The notes under the pieces: generated by a model | Databases searched by the model: none | The model's input: the letters and a program-made list of their open reading frames with translations, nothing else | Told to the model about the DNA's origin: nothing | Translations under genes and position numbers: made by a program | Part shown: piece by piece, positions 1 through 6,726 of the stretch | Layout: each line of letters starts with the position of its first letter | Numbering within the stretch: position 1 is the first letter of the stretch | Origin: Porphyromonadaceae bacterium | GTDB taxonomy: Bacteria > Bacteroidota > Bacteroidia > Bacteroidales > Tannerellaceae | Direction: 5' to 3' | Length of the DNA stretch: 6,734 bases | NCBI GenBank assembly: GCA_003517945.1 | Contig: DOZP01000041.1 | Coordinates: 435 to 7,168 of the forward strand

Positions 1-1685
1 ATGAAATCACAGCAGGCTTTTACAAAGATTTCTTTGTCTGTCGCAGGATGAATAAATCTTAAAGATTCGGCATGGAGATACAGACGGTCAGCAGGACGGC
101 CATAAAGTCTGTCTCCTTTTATCGGGATGTTCAAACCTTCCGGATGCGCCGCATGCACACGTAACTGATGTGTCCGGCCCGTCAGGGGATAAAAAGCCAC
201 CAACGCACACTTATCCGTGCGTTTCAATACGTTATAGTTTGTTACGGCAGGCTTTCCGTATGCATAATGAACGATCTGCCGGGGCCGGTCTTCCGGATCG
301 GGACAGAGCGGCAACGATATCACACCCGTATCGGTATCAGGTATTCCGTCCAAAATAGCCAGATAGCATTTTTCGACGGACCGGAAAGCAAACATTTTTT
401 GTAATTCCTTATGTATTAACCCGTTTTTAGCAAATATCATCAATCCGGATGTGTCCATATCCAGACGATGAACAACGAGTAGCCCGGCAGCAGCCGGACT
501 ACGTTCATTCATCCGGCTGTAAACCGACTCTTTTTCGCTTCTCCCGGGTACGGAAAGCATCCCGGCAGGCTTATTAACAACAACAAGCCATTCATCTTCA
601 AAAACAATTTCAATTGATTGTTCACCTTTATTTTTTATCAGTAAAAGATTTTCTTCGACCTCAAGCCCTTGCAGCATAAACGACAGTATGGGTTCACATT
701 TACTCTTACAGGCCGGATAATAATAGCCGTGTCGCCTCAATGAGTTATTCGCAAATTGTCCGGACCGCAATCCTGCCTGCGCCTGATTTCCTCCCGCCCG
801 CTGCGATCCGCCGTCCGGTACTTTTTTCCACCAAAACTCAGCCATAGCTAAAGGATGCAGCCGGTTCTTATAAGCATATTGCAACAATTTGGGAGCAGCG
901 CATTCGCCTGCGCCGGCAGGAGGCAGTTTATGATCCGAATCTTCGAAAATTGAAAAAAGGCTCCTTTCCTCTCCTATTGCGTTCAGGACGCGAAAGCTGT
1001 CAAATAACTTCTTCTGCAAGCTAAAACTTCGCGTCCTCCGTTCTTCTTTAAGCCTGTTCACCTCATCTTCATAAACCGCCAGTTGTGTTCGTAACGAATC
1101 AATATGCAACTTTATCCGGCGTTCAAGCCGTTTTAATTCCGCTTTCTGAAATTGGCTTTCACGAATCAGACAAGCTAATTTGCCGCTATCCGTAATGGTC
1201 CGGCGACGCTTATCACGCTCCAGTTTAGCCAGTCTGCATTCCGACCGGACGCGAGTGATTTCCTGTTCGCCCAATGCCGTATCCTTTGCAATAAGCGCCT
1301 TTAAATCTTTGTAAACACGACTATTACGGAGATCTCCAATTTGTTTATTTATCTGTGATATCTGTCCTTCTTCAGCTATAAAATACCCTTCCGGATGTAA
1401 CAAATCAAATACCGGAGGAACAAAAAAGGCATGATGATTGCGACGCGCCAGATTTCCCGAAAACGCGGCAAGATAAGCAATTTCACCGCTTTCCGTCCGA
1501 ACCGCCAGTACACCGAACATCTTCCCCTCCGCCAACTCTTCCGCCCACCGGGACTGAGCCTCCAGATATTCGCACACTTCATTGACGGCCGTCACACACA
1601 GCGGATGAGGCGTATAAAAAAACGGACATGTAAACTTTTCCGGAAGCGTAATCCCTTCTACGGAAGATCGGAATAAATGTAACAC
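1..1685 (-). CDS. RluA-family RNA pseudouridine synthase with N-terminal domain and coiled coil (3' end cut by window edge)
   Basis: This enzyme is predicted to isomerise uridine to pseudouridine in rRNA or tRNA in the cytoplasm. The window holds 561 codons with no stop; the frame leaves at the left edge. The catalytic domain covers about residues 358-561. It shows VVNKPAGMLSVPG near its start, the signature HRLDMDTSG at 406-414 with catalytic Asp409, LTGRTHQLRVH at 501-511, and a KGDRLYG motif after it. Residues 1-105 form an extra N-terminal domain (TPHPLCV, KMFGVL, YLAAFSG, NHHAFFVPPVFD). Residues 107-218 are charged and helical, probably a coiled coil. I know this long architecture from Bacteroides-type proteins. 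The start is a GTG at 1685-1683: an in-frame TGA lies at 1703-1701, no ATG lies between, and the product MLHLFRSS matches the usual family start. The RNA target is unknown, and probably only a few C-terminal residues are missing. Confidence 0.93.
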   Translation of the reverse strand, partial: MLHLFRSSVEGITLPEKFTCPFFYTPHPLCVTAVNEVCEYLEAQSRWAEELAEGKMFGVLAVRTESGEIAYLAAFSGNLARRNHHAFFVPPVFDLLHPEGYFIAEEGQISQINKQIGDLRNSRVYKDLKALIAKDTALGEQEITRVRSECRLAKLERDKRRRTITDSGKLACLIRESQFQKAELKRLERRIKLHIDSLRTQLAVYEDEVNRLKEERRTRSFSLQKKLFDSFRVLNAIGEERSLFSIFEDSDHKLPPAGAGECAAPKLLQYAYKNRLHPLAMAEFWWKKVPDGGSQRAGGNQAQAGLRSGQFANNSLRRHGYYYPACKSKCEPILSFMLQGLEVEENLLLIKNKGEQSIEIVFEDEWLVVVNKPAGMLSVPGRSEKESVYSRMNERSPAAAGLLVVHRLDMDTSGLMIFAKNGLIHKELQKMFAFRSVEKCYLAILDGIPDTDTGVISLPLCPDPEDRPRQIVHYAYGKPAVTNYNVLKRTDKCALVAFYPLTGRTHQLRVHAAHPEGLNIPIKGDRLYGRPADRLYLHAESLRFIHPATDKEIFVKACCDF

Positions 1686-1687
1686 TA
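1683..1687 (-). promoter_or_regulatory. TAGTG stop-start overlap coupling the cysK remnant to the pseudouridine synthase
   Basis: On the minus strand the TAG stop of the cysK remnant (1687-1685) shares its G with the GTG start of the pseudouridine synthase (1685-1683). No purine-rich ribosome-binding site is visible just before the GTG, where the sequence reads AAATATCCGTTG. Initiation therefore probably depends on ribosomes finishing the upstream frame, which is inferred from the one-base overlap. Bacteroidota often lack Shine-Dalgarno sites, so their absence alone is weak evidence. Confidence 0.6.
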
Positions 1688-1882
1688 CAACGGATATTTG
1701 TCAAATGCATACAAAAGCGTAGACAAATAGCGTTCGCGCGTATCCGGAAGAATCACGACGATTTGTTTCCCTTTGTTTTCCGGCTTCTGCGCCAGTTGCA
1801 TCGCCGCACACGCGGCAGCCCCCGAATACAGAGGAGTATACCCTATCAATTCCGTCGACGATTGTTTAATCTTATTTTCCAT
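1685..1882 (-). pseudogene. cysK: Cysteine synthase A remnant with in-frame internal deletion (65 codons)
   Basis: The intact enzyme, O-acetylserine sulfhydrylase, makes cysteine from O-acetylserine and sulfide with PLP and is about 310-315 residues long. This frame has only 65. Residues 1-18 ([18 protein letters not shown]) match the start of CysK, normally ..LTELIGNTPL. Residues 20-65 match its end: [34 protein letters not shown], then a C-terminus in AFDKYPL. About 250 residues between them are missing, including the PLP-binding lysine and the substrate loops, so it cannot be an active synthase. Two normally conserved positions also differ: Asn to Tyr in GNTPL and Gly to Arg in DTGERYLST, which suggests relaxed selection. 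The frame itself stays open, has a good promoter, and overlaps the next gene by one base. It may survive as a translated leader. A deletion arising in assembly or in a single isolate is the main alternative. Confidence 0.88.
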
Positions 1883-1902
1883 AATCTGTACATTTTACCA
1901 TG

Positions 1903-1935
1903 CAATATTACTCATAATTTCTCACATTTCACAAA
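1903..1935 (-). promoter_or_regulatory. Bacteroidota-type promoter ahead of the cysK remnant and pseudouridine synthase
   Basis: On the minus strand, TTTG (1935-1932) is followed after exactly 21 bases by TAATATTG (1910-1903). The Bacteroides vegetative promoter is TTTG, 19-21 bases, TAnnTTTG, so the -33 box is perfect and the -7 box matches seven of eight positions. The -7 box ends 20 bases before the ATG at 1882, leaving a very short leader. This is the only promoter-like sequence I found for the two downstream frames, and it starts just after the terminator of the preceding gene. Confidence 0.62.
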
Positions 1936-1944
1936 AATCAATAA

Positions 1945-1975
1945 CCCCGAAGCATAAAGTTATAATGCTTCAGGG
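1945..1975 (-). terminator. Rho-independent terminator of the repressor-peptidase-receptor block
   Basis: GAAGCAT (1949-1955) pairs perfectly with ATGCTTC (1965-1971). After one C-A mismatch the stem continues with CCC (1945-1947) against GGG (1973-1975). The loop is nine bases (1956-1964). In the minus-strand direction the hairpin is followed by TTATTGATTTTTG, a T-rich though interrupted run. It lies 53 bases after the stop of the outer-membrane receptor and just before the promoter of the next unit, where a terminator is expected. The TTTG of that promoter sits inside the T-rich run. Confidence 0.75.
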
Positions 1976-2027
1976 CTATCATCGTAAAATAGCTATGAAC
2001 AAGCTGTTTCTCTGTAAAATAAGTGGG

Positions 2028-4496
2028 CTATTGTCCGCCGCCGCCACCTCCTTGAGCGCCGCCACTGCCACCGCCTTCACGCTGATCGTCATTCGTGATT
2101 CCACGACGCGCTTTCTTAACCTGTGTATTCATTTTTCCGAAACGCCAGGTTACACTGAAGCGTACCGTCTGCCCCATACGATAACTTTCCGAATGCGTTA
2201 TAAATGTCGGATCATCCATATCCATTTTATAATGTATCTTACGCCAGAACGGATCGGAAATATAACATCCGACATCCATTTTATCTTTAAGAAACTTTTG
2301 CGACACTCCAAATTGCGTATAATAATAACCGGACTGTTTTCCCTGTAGCATCTGCCAGGGAGTTGAACCGCCGCCGTTGACGGATACGGAACCTCCCTTC
2401 CAGAATACAAAACGGGCCCCGATGTTACCGCCGGCATTCGATCCTTCATTCCGGCGATTCAATCGTTTATCCGCTTCTATTATCGTATAATTATAGCGAC
2501 CGTTCAGATAAATATTAACCTTTCCGTTAGGGCGGTATGACGCATAAAGATTAACGCCATACCGTTGATTTGATCCTATATTATCATACGTTGTATAACG
2601 GACTCCGTCCTCCACAAAAGAATAACGCTCTATCGAATTATCGGTTATAGCCGCATTCAGAGAAAAATTAAGATTAAATTTCTGCGAGAAATTACTGTAG
2701 GTCAGATTGAACGTATGAGCAATCTCTTCGTCCAGTTCCGGATTTCCATAAGATACATTTTTAGGATCCGCATCGTTTACATAAGGATTCAACGACCATA
2801 TACTCGGACGATAAAGACGCTGTGTATAAGAAGCCTTGATCGACTGTGTCGGTTTGAAGGAATAGGAAAAATTCACGTATGGAATAAAATTAAAAAAAGA
2901 GTTATCAAATTCTATATTTGTCCGGGCTTTGGATACGCCGTCATTCCAGGTATATTCGCCACGCGCTCCGACTTTCGTACTTGTTTTTTTATATTTGAAT
3001 AAATAACCGGCATAAACACCCATGATATACTGATCATAGTCCAGATCATTAATACGGTCAATATCTTCATACCAATCAGCAAAAGCAGAGTCGGAACGCA
3101 GAATGTCGGTTTCACTGAAATTACGACGGTAAATCGCTTTCACACCGGTTTCTATCTGATGTTTATCCGTCAGCGGATCAAAATAATCCAACTGAAAAGT
3201 ATGTGTTTGTCCGGATGACTTATTATCAGATTTCTGACCATACGAAGCATAATTAATTTCTCCATTTACCCTATTGTCATAGTTAGAATTATCGGGATTA
3301 TAATCCAATTTATACGAAGCGGTGAGCATTTTGTCTTTTTTCATAAAGCTCTTCTGGTAATCAATATTTCCGGAAAGATACCCATACCCGTTCTCACTAT
3401 GGTAAGCATTCGTAAAGCGCTCTACCGGAGTGCCCTGCACATTACGGTCTTCACTGGAAGAATAATTATCGGATTTATAATTGCCAAAATACCCCCATGC
3501 GGAAGCGCTGATAAGATTAAACGTATCAATTTCATAACCGGCCTCAAAATTAAGACTGTTTCCCATACCATGATATTTACCACGACCGTAAGTATCGGAA
3601 TAACGACGTTCATCATTGGCCGGAAATTCGGTTTTTGAAAAATTTTCCGTTTCCGGCTGACGGAATTTATTCATATATACATTTGTAGAAAAGCTGAATT
3701 TATTGATATTTGCCGAAATATAAGCATTGGCTCCATATCCTCCGCGGGTGTCCGCATTGGCTCCTACACTTCCGGTGTATCCGTTATTTGTGTTTTTCGC
3801 CGTTATGATATTAATAATCCCCCCGACGCCTTCAGCTTCGTACTTGGAGGAAGGATTTGTTATGACCTCAATATCCTTGACACTGTTGGCCGGCATACTT
3901 TTAATGACTTCCTTAAAGTTATTCGACATCAGGCTGGAACTCTTACCGTTTACAAGCACCTTATAATTAGACTGTCCGTTCAGGGTTACGTTATCCTCCG
4001 CATCTACAGACAAGAGAGGCACTTTCCGGATCATTTCCAATAATGAATTCGTTTTCGCATCCGGATCGGATTCGATACTATATACAAGTTTATCCGGATC
4101 GCTCTTTATAAGAGGCCTCTGTGCAGAAACCGTCACTTCCTTCAGCTCTACTCCTTCTTTCATTTCTATGACTCCGAGATCCTTTGCAGACAGTCCCTCT
4201 TCCACATCAATATCCTTTTGCGTAAGCGAAAACCCCACTGCCGAAAGCAATAATGTATACTTTCCGGCTTTGTTTAATGTAAGATTAAAACGTCCCGATT
4301 CATCCGATGCCAACTTCGTAATTACTTTCGCACTGTCATCCTGCAACGTAATTGTGGCAAACGCCACATCCTCACCGCTTCCTTCTACCTGAACACGCCC
4401 CTTCAACGTAATTCCTTGTCTATCACTCGCCTGCGCATAGGCAAAAAACCCAGTCATGCATATCATGACTACAATCATCATCATTTTTTTAATCAT
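2028..4496 (-). CDS. TonB-dependent-receptor-like outer-membrane beta-barrel protein (OMP_b-brl_3 type)
   Basis: This 822-residue protein is probably an outer-membrane transporter or ligand-gated barrel; its substrate is unknown. A signal peptide spans residues 1-21 or 1-23 (MIKK n-region, hydrophobic core, AYA or AQA cleavage site). Residues 27-105 form a carboxypeptidase-D-regulatory-like beta domain (LKGRVQVEG, SDESGRFNL, YTLLLSAVGF). A TonB-box-like ELKEVTVSAQRP at 109-118 leads into a plug domain to about 226, ending KYEAEGVGGIINIIT. The rest, rich in Tyr, Asn and Ser, is the barrel, with a final strand near RFSVTWRFGK. A tail follows from about 787 and ends in a glycine run. Length and layout fit the family, and nothing looks broken. 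The ATG at 4496 gives a proper n-region; the in-frame ATG at 4484 is possible. It lies 35 bases after the M56 gene with no convincing separate promoter, so it is probably co-transcribed and a regulated output of the repressor-peptidase pair. Confidence 0.9.
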   Translation of the reverse strand: MIKKMMMIVVMICMTGFFAYAQASDRQGITLKGRVQVEGSGEDVAFATITLQDDSAKVITKLASDESGRFNLTLNKAGKYTLLLSAVGFSLTQKDIDVEEGLSAKDLGVIEMKEGVELKEVTVSAQRPLIKSDPDKLVYSIESDPDAKTNSLLEMIRKVPLLSVDAEDNVTLNGQSNYKVLVNGKSSSLMSNNFKEVIKSMPANSVKDIEVITNPSSKYEAEGVGGIINIITAKNTNNGYTGSVGANADTRGGYGANAYISANINKFSFSTNVYMNKFRQPETENFSKTEFPANDERRYSDTYGRGKYHGMGNSLNFEAGYEIDTFNLISASAWGYFGNYKSDNYSSSEDRNVQGTPVERFTNAYHSENGYGYLSGNIDYQKSFMKKDKMLTASYKLDYNPDNSNYDNRVNGEINYASYGQKSDNKSSGQTHTFQLDYFDPLTDKHQIETGVKAIYRRNFSETDILRSDSAFADWYEDIDRINDLDYDQYIMGVYAGYLFKYKKTSTKVGARGEYTWNDGVSKARTNIEFDNSFFNFIPYVNFSYSFKPTQSIKASYTQRLYRPSIWSLNPYVNDADPKNVSYGNPELDEEIAHTFNLTYSNFSQKFNLNFSLNAAITDNSIERYSFVEDGVRYTTYDNIGSNQRYGVNLYASYRPNGKVNIYLNGRYNYTIIEADKRLNRRNEGSNAGGNIGARFVFWKGGSVSVNGGGSTPWQMLQGKQSGYYYTQFGVSQKFLKDKMDVGCYISDPFWRKIHYKMDMDDPTFITHSESYRMGQTVRFSVTWRFGKMNTQVKKARRGITNDDQREGGGSGGAQGGGGGGQ
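2031..2075 (-). repeat. Glycine-codon-rich C-terminal tail of the outer-membrane receptor
   Basis: The last 15 codons of the receptor (residues 808-822) encode GGGSGGAQGGGGGGQ, giving a GGN-repeat low-complexity stretch. It follows a basic and acidic linker (KKARRGITNDDQREG) beyond the last barrel strand, so it probably lies in the periplasm. Such tails are seen in Bacteroidota barrels of this type. Their role is unknown, and the run is prone to length change by slippage. Confidence 0.75.
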
Positions 4497-4531
4497 TTTA
4501 CTTACTTGTTTTAGTGTTTTTTTTATAGAAA

Positions 4532-6358
4532 TTAATCATCTATTGATTTCATTTGAACATCGTATTTGGATAATAAATTTGCTTTATTCATAAACTTACC
4601 GTATAAGAATTTTATTGTTCCCGGTTCATTTTTTATTTTTGTTTGACTCATTCGAAAATGAACAGGGATCGCGTATTGTACCGCCACCTTCTTTCCACGT
4701 TGTTCGCCCGGAGTCCATGCGGGCATTGAATTTATAACGCGAATAGCCTCATTGTCTAAGGCAGGATCTACACTCCTTACAACCCGGACATTCCCGATCG
4801 TCCCGTCTGCATTTACAACAAACACGCACGAAACACGCCCCTGTATACCTTTTTGAGCGGCAGTTGCCGGATAGTTGATATGTTCGGCAATATATTTCAA
4901 CAAAGCTCTTTCTCCTCCCGGAAATTCAGGTGTCTTTTCTACTACGACAAATACCGTATCGTCCGGATTTTCATCTTCACGACCATTCATCGCCGGTATT
5001 ACTTCCGACAACACGTATTCGCTTCTTCCTTCCATAGGCGCATATCCGACAACATATATTTCGTCAAGATCAATACGTTCGGGTAACATTTCAAGAATAC
5101 CCAATTCAAGGGGTAGGTTACGGGCCACCAAAGTAAAACCGGAATAGCCGATATACGAAATCTTCAACGTATCCCCTTCGTTTATCAGCAATGTAAAACG
5201 GCCGTCTGCATCCGTAATTGTTCCCGTACTTGCATTATGTACAATAATATTGACGCCTGACAGGGGTTGCTGTGTTTCTTTATCCAGAATGACACCCGAT
5301 ATTCTTTTTCTATAATCCATTTTATTTACCGCAACATTTCCGGCACCCATCACAGGATCAATTCCCGCTCTTACCGTTTCCGGAGACAAATCGGATACAA
5401 TCATATGCGAAACCTCTTCCACCACATGTTTAATCTGCTCATTATTACCTAATTTATCGGCAATCACACCTATATTATTTAATAGAGGGAACAGCAATAT
5501 CAACGGAAAAACAAATGTATAAGCCACTCGTTTTATTCCGGGTGATTTCCTTACATTGATCATCATAATACGCTCTTTCAGAGGAGATATATTAAACCGG
5601 TTAGCTAACGTCATTCCCGACGGACGATAAGCCTGTTTAAGCAGGTGATATTGGTAACTTTTTATATCTATTCCATCTTCATTGATCACACAATTGTCAA
5701 CAATAAATTCCAGATTTTTCCGTATTTCTTTCTTTATCATCCAACTCATCGGATTCAGCCAGAAAAGAGCGCAGAAAAACTCTGCAAGAAGCACGTCTGC
5801 CGAATGATATTGACGCACATGAACCGTCTCATGCGCCAATATTTCATGTAATTCATTTTCATCATGCATGTCCGGATCTATAAATATCCAGGAAAAAAAA
5901 GAAAAAGGCGTCATCCCGGCATTTAATCTCCATACATGTATTCCTTCAATTATCAAAAATTCACAACGAAGTCTCAGCCACAAAATCGGCATCACACGGA
6001 ATAAGATCCGCACCAATAAAATACATGTCACCGCAAAATAAAACCATAAAAAATAAGCCGTAAAAGAATAAAACGGAACAGTAGCGTCAATAGCCTCCGA
6101 AGTCATACCATCCGAAGGATAAATATCAATCTCCGGCAGCATACTCTTATATGAAGCAGCCATATCGGTCATTGCAACACTCTGCATCATCCATTGTGAA
6201 ACATCAATCAAAGGATATAAGGCAGATAAAACCAATATACCCTGCAACAAATATCTGCGCATGGAGAAAAAAGTATCTCTCCCATAAAAAGTTTTGTAAA
6301 TAAAATAACAGATAGCGATCGCCACATTTACTTTCAGCAAATAGATGAAAGTTTCCAT
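4532..6358 (-). CDS. BlaR1/MecR1-like M56 membrane metallopeptidase with CarboxypepD_reg-like domain and TonB C-terminal domain
   Basis: This 608-residue protein is probably an inner-membrane sensor protease acting on the adjacent BlaI-like repressor. Hydrophobic segments lie at about 4-24, 36-53, 98-120 and 277-300. The cytoplasmic peptidase region carries the zinc motif HETVH at 176-180, followed by LLAEFFCALFWLNP at 190-203, as in M56 enzymes. After the last membrane segment the periplasmic part differs from BlaR1: there is no penicillin-binding domain. Instead residues 351-425 form a carboxypeptidase-D-regulatory-like beta domain (SGVILDKETQQPLSGVNI, TDADGRFTL, LKISYIGY). Residues 431-440 read LDEIYVVGYA, like the SusC TonB box. 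Residues 476-570 form a TonB C-terminal domain (EFPGGERALLKYI, INYP, GRVSCVFVVNADGTIG, PAWTPGEQRGK, IPVHF). Residues 571-608 extend past the normal TonB end. The start lies eight bases after the repressor stop, consistent with one operon. The signal sensed is unknown. Confidence 0.92.
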   Translation of the reverse strand: METFIYLLKVNVAIAICYFIYKTFYGRDTFFSMRRYLLQGILVLSALYPLIDVSQWMMQSVAMTDMAASYKSMLPEIDIYPSDGMTSEAIDATVPFYSFTAYFLWFYFAVTCILLVRILFRVMPILWLRLRCEFLIIEGIHVWRLNAGMTPFSFFSWIFIDPDMHDENELHEILAHETVHVRQYHSADVLLAEFFCALFWLNPMSWMIKKEIRKNLEFIVDNCVINEDGIDIKSYQYHLLKQAYRPSGMTLANRFNISPLKERIMMINVRKSPGIKRVAYTFVFPLILLFPLLNNIGVIADKLGNNEQIKHVVEEVSHMIVSDLSPETVRAGIDPVMGAGNVAVNKMDYRKRISGVILDKETQQPLSGVNIIVHNASTGTITDADGRFTLLINEGDTLKISYIGYSGFTLVARNLPLELGILEMLPERIDLDEIYVVGYAPMEGRSEYVLSEVIPAMNGREDENPDDTVFVVVEKTPEFPGGERALLKYIAEHINYPATAAQKGIQGRVSCVFVVNADGTIGNVRVVRSVDPALDNEAIRVINSMPAWTPGEQRGKKVAVQYAIPVHFRMSQTKIKNEPGTIKFLYGKFMNKANLLSKYDVQMKSIDD

Positions 6359-6366
6359 AAAAAACT

Positions 6367-6726
6367 CTATTTTCGCTGTTCAATAATTCTCAAAATATCT
6401 TCCAAATCTTTTGCTGACAATTTTTCTTCTTTGGCAAAGAATGAAACCATCTCTTTATAGGAATTTTTAAAATAATTGCAGATAAACCCCGACATAAAAT
6501 TACTTTTATAATCTTCTTCTTTAATATCGGGCCTGCATAAATAAGTTGTTCCTATCCGGCGCATTTTCAGATAACCTTTCTTCTGTAAATTCTTTACAAT
6601 AGAGGCGAAGGTTGTGTAAGGCATCTGCGGATTCTCATTCATTTCATGATATTCACGAATGGTACCCTCCCCCCTTCGCCATATTAAAAGCATCACTCTT
6701 TCCTCCTGATTTGTTAATTTCTCCAT
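6367..6726 (-). CDS. BlaI/MecI-family transcriptional repressor
   Basis: This 119-residue protein is a predicted dimeric cytoplasmic repressor paired with the M56 peptidase encoded next. Residues 1-66 form the winged helix: LTNQEERVMLLIWRRGEGTI, then the recognition-helix region PYTTFASIVKNLQKKGYLKMRR, typical of BlaI, and a wing ending GTTYLCRP. Residues 67-119 form the dimerisation helices. In staphylococcal BlaI and MecI the inactivating cut falls between Asn101 and Phe102. By alignment the same place here is Ser95-Phe96 in EMVSFFAKEEKLS. Length is normal for the family. Only eight bases lie upstream in the window, so the promoter and operator, where it probably represses its own operon, are not visible. 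The start is the ATG at 6726; an upstream ATG at 6732-6730 is out of frame. In this setting it more likely controls envelope or receptor genes than a beta-lactamase. Confidence 0.93.
   Translation of the reverse strand: MEKLTNQEERVMLLIWRRGEGTIREYHEMNENPQMPYTTFASIVKNLQKKGYLKMRRIGTTYLCRPDIKEEDYKSNFMSGFICNYFKNSYKEMVSFFAKEEKLSAKDLEDILRIIEQRK

Noticed and set aside
168..404. Two short plus-strand open frames opposite the pseudouridine synthase catalytic domain
   Set aside because: The minus-strand frame here encodes conserved motifs through the whole interval (HRLD upstream, TGRTHQ inside), so the plus frames are shadows.
1887..1892. TGTACA palindrome in the leader of the cysK remnant, considered as a BlaI/MecI half-site operator
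   Set aside because: It is only six bases with no second half at the spacing known for MecI boxes, and it is not near the repressor operon promoter.
1984..2021. Direct repeat GTAAAATA at 1984-1991 and 2014-2021
   Set aside because: It is eight AT-rich bases in an AT-rich intergenic stretch, with no symmetry or promoter placement. Chance is sufficient.
1773..2348. A 191-codon plus-strand open frame spanning the terminator region and the receptor 3' end
   Set aside because: It lies antisense to the cysK remnant, promoter, terminator and receptor, has no recognisable domain, and its composition follows the opposite strand. It is a shadow frame.
4497..4680. Possible internal promoter for the receptor, with TAAGTTTA as a -7 box
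   Set aside because: The -7 element matches seven of eight, but no TTTG lies 19-21 bases upstream, and random near-matches are expected in such AT-rich sequence.
4532..6726. Annotation as a beta-lactam resistance regulator pair
   Set aside because: The sensor lacks a penicillin-binding domain and no beta-lactamase or PBP2a gene is in the window. Only the switch mechanism is shared with BlaR1-BlaI.
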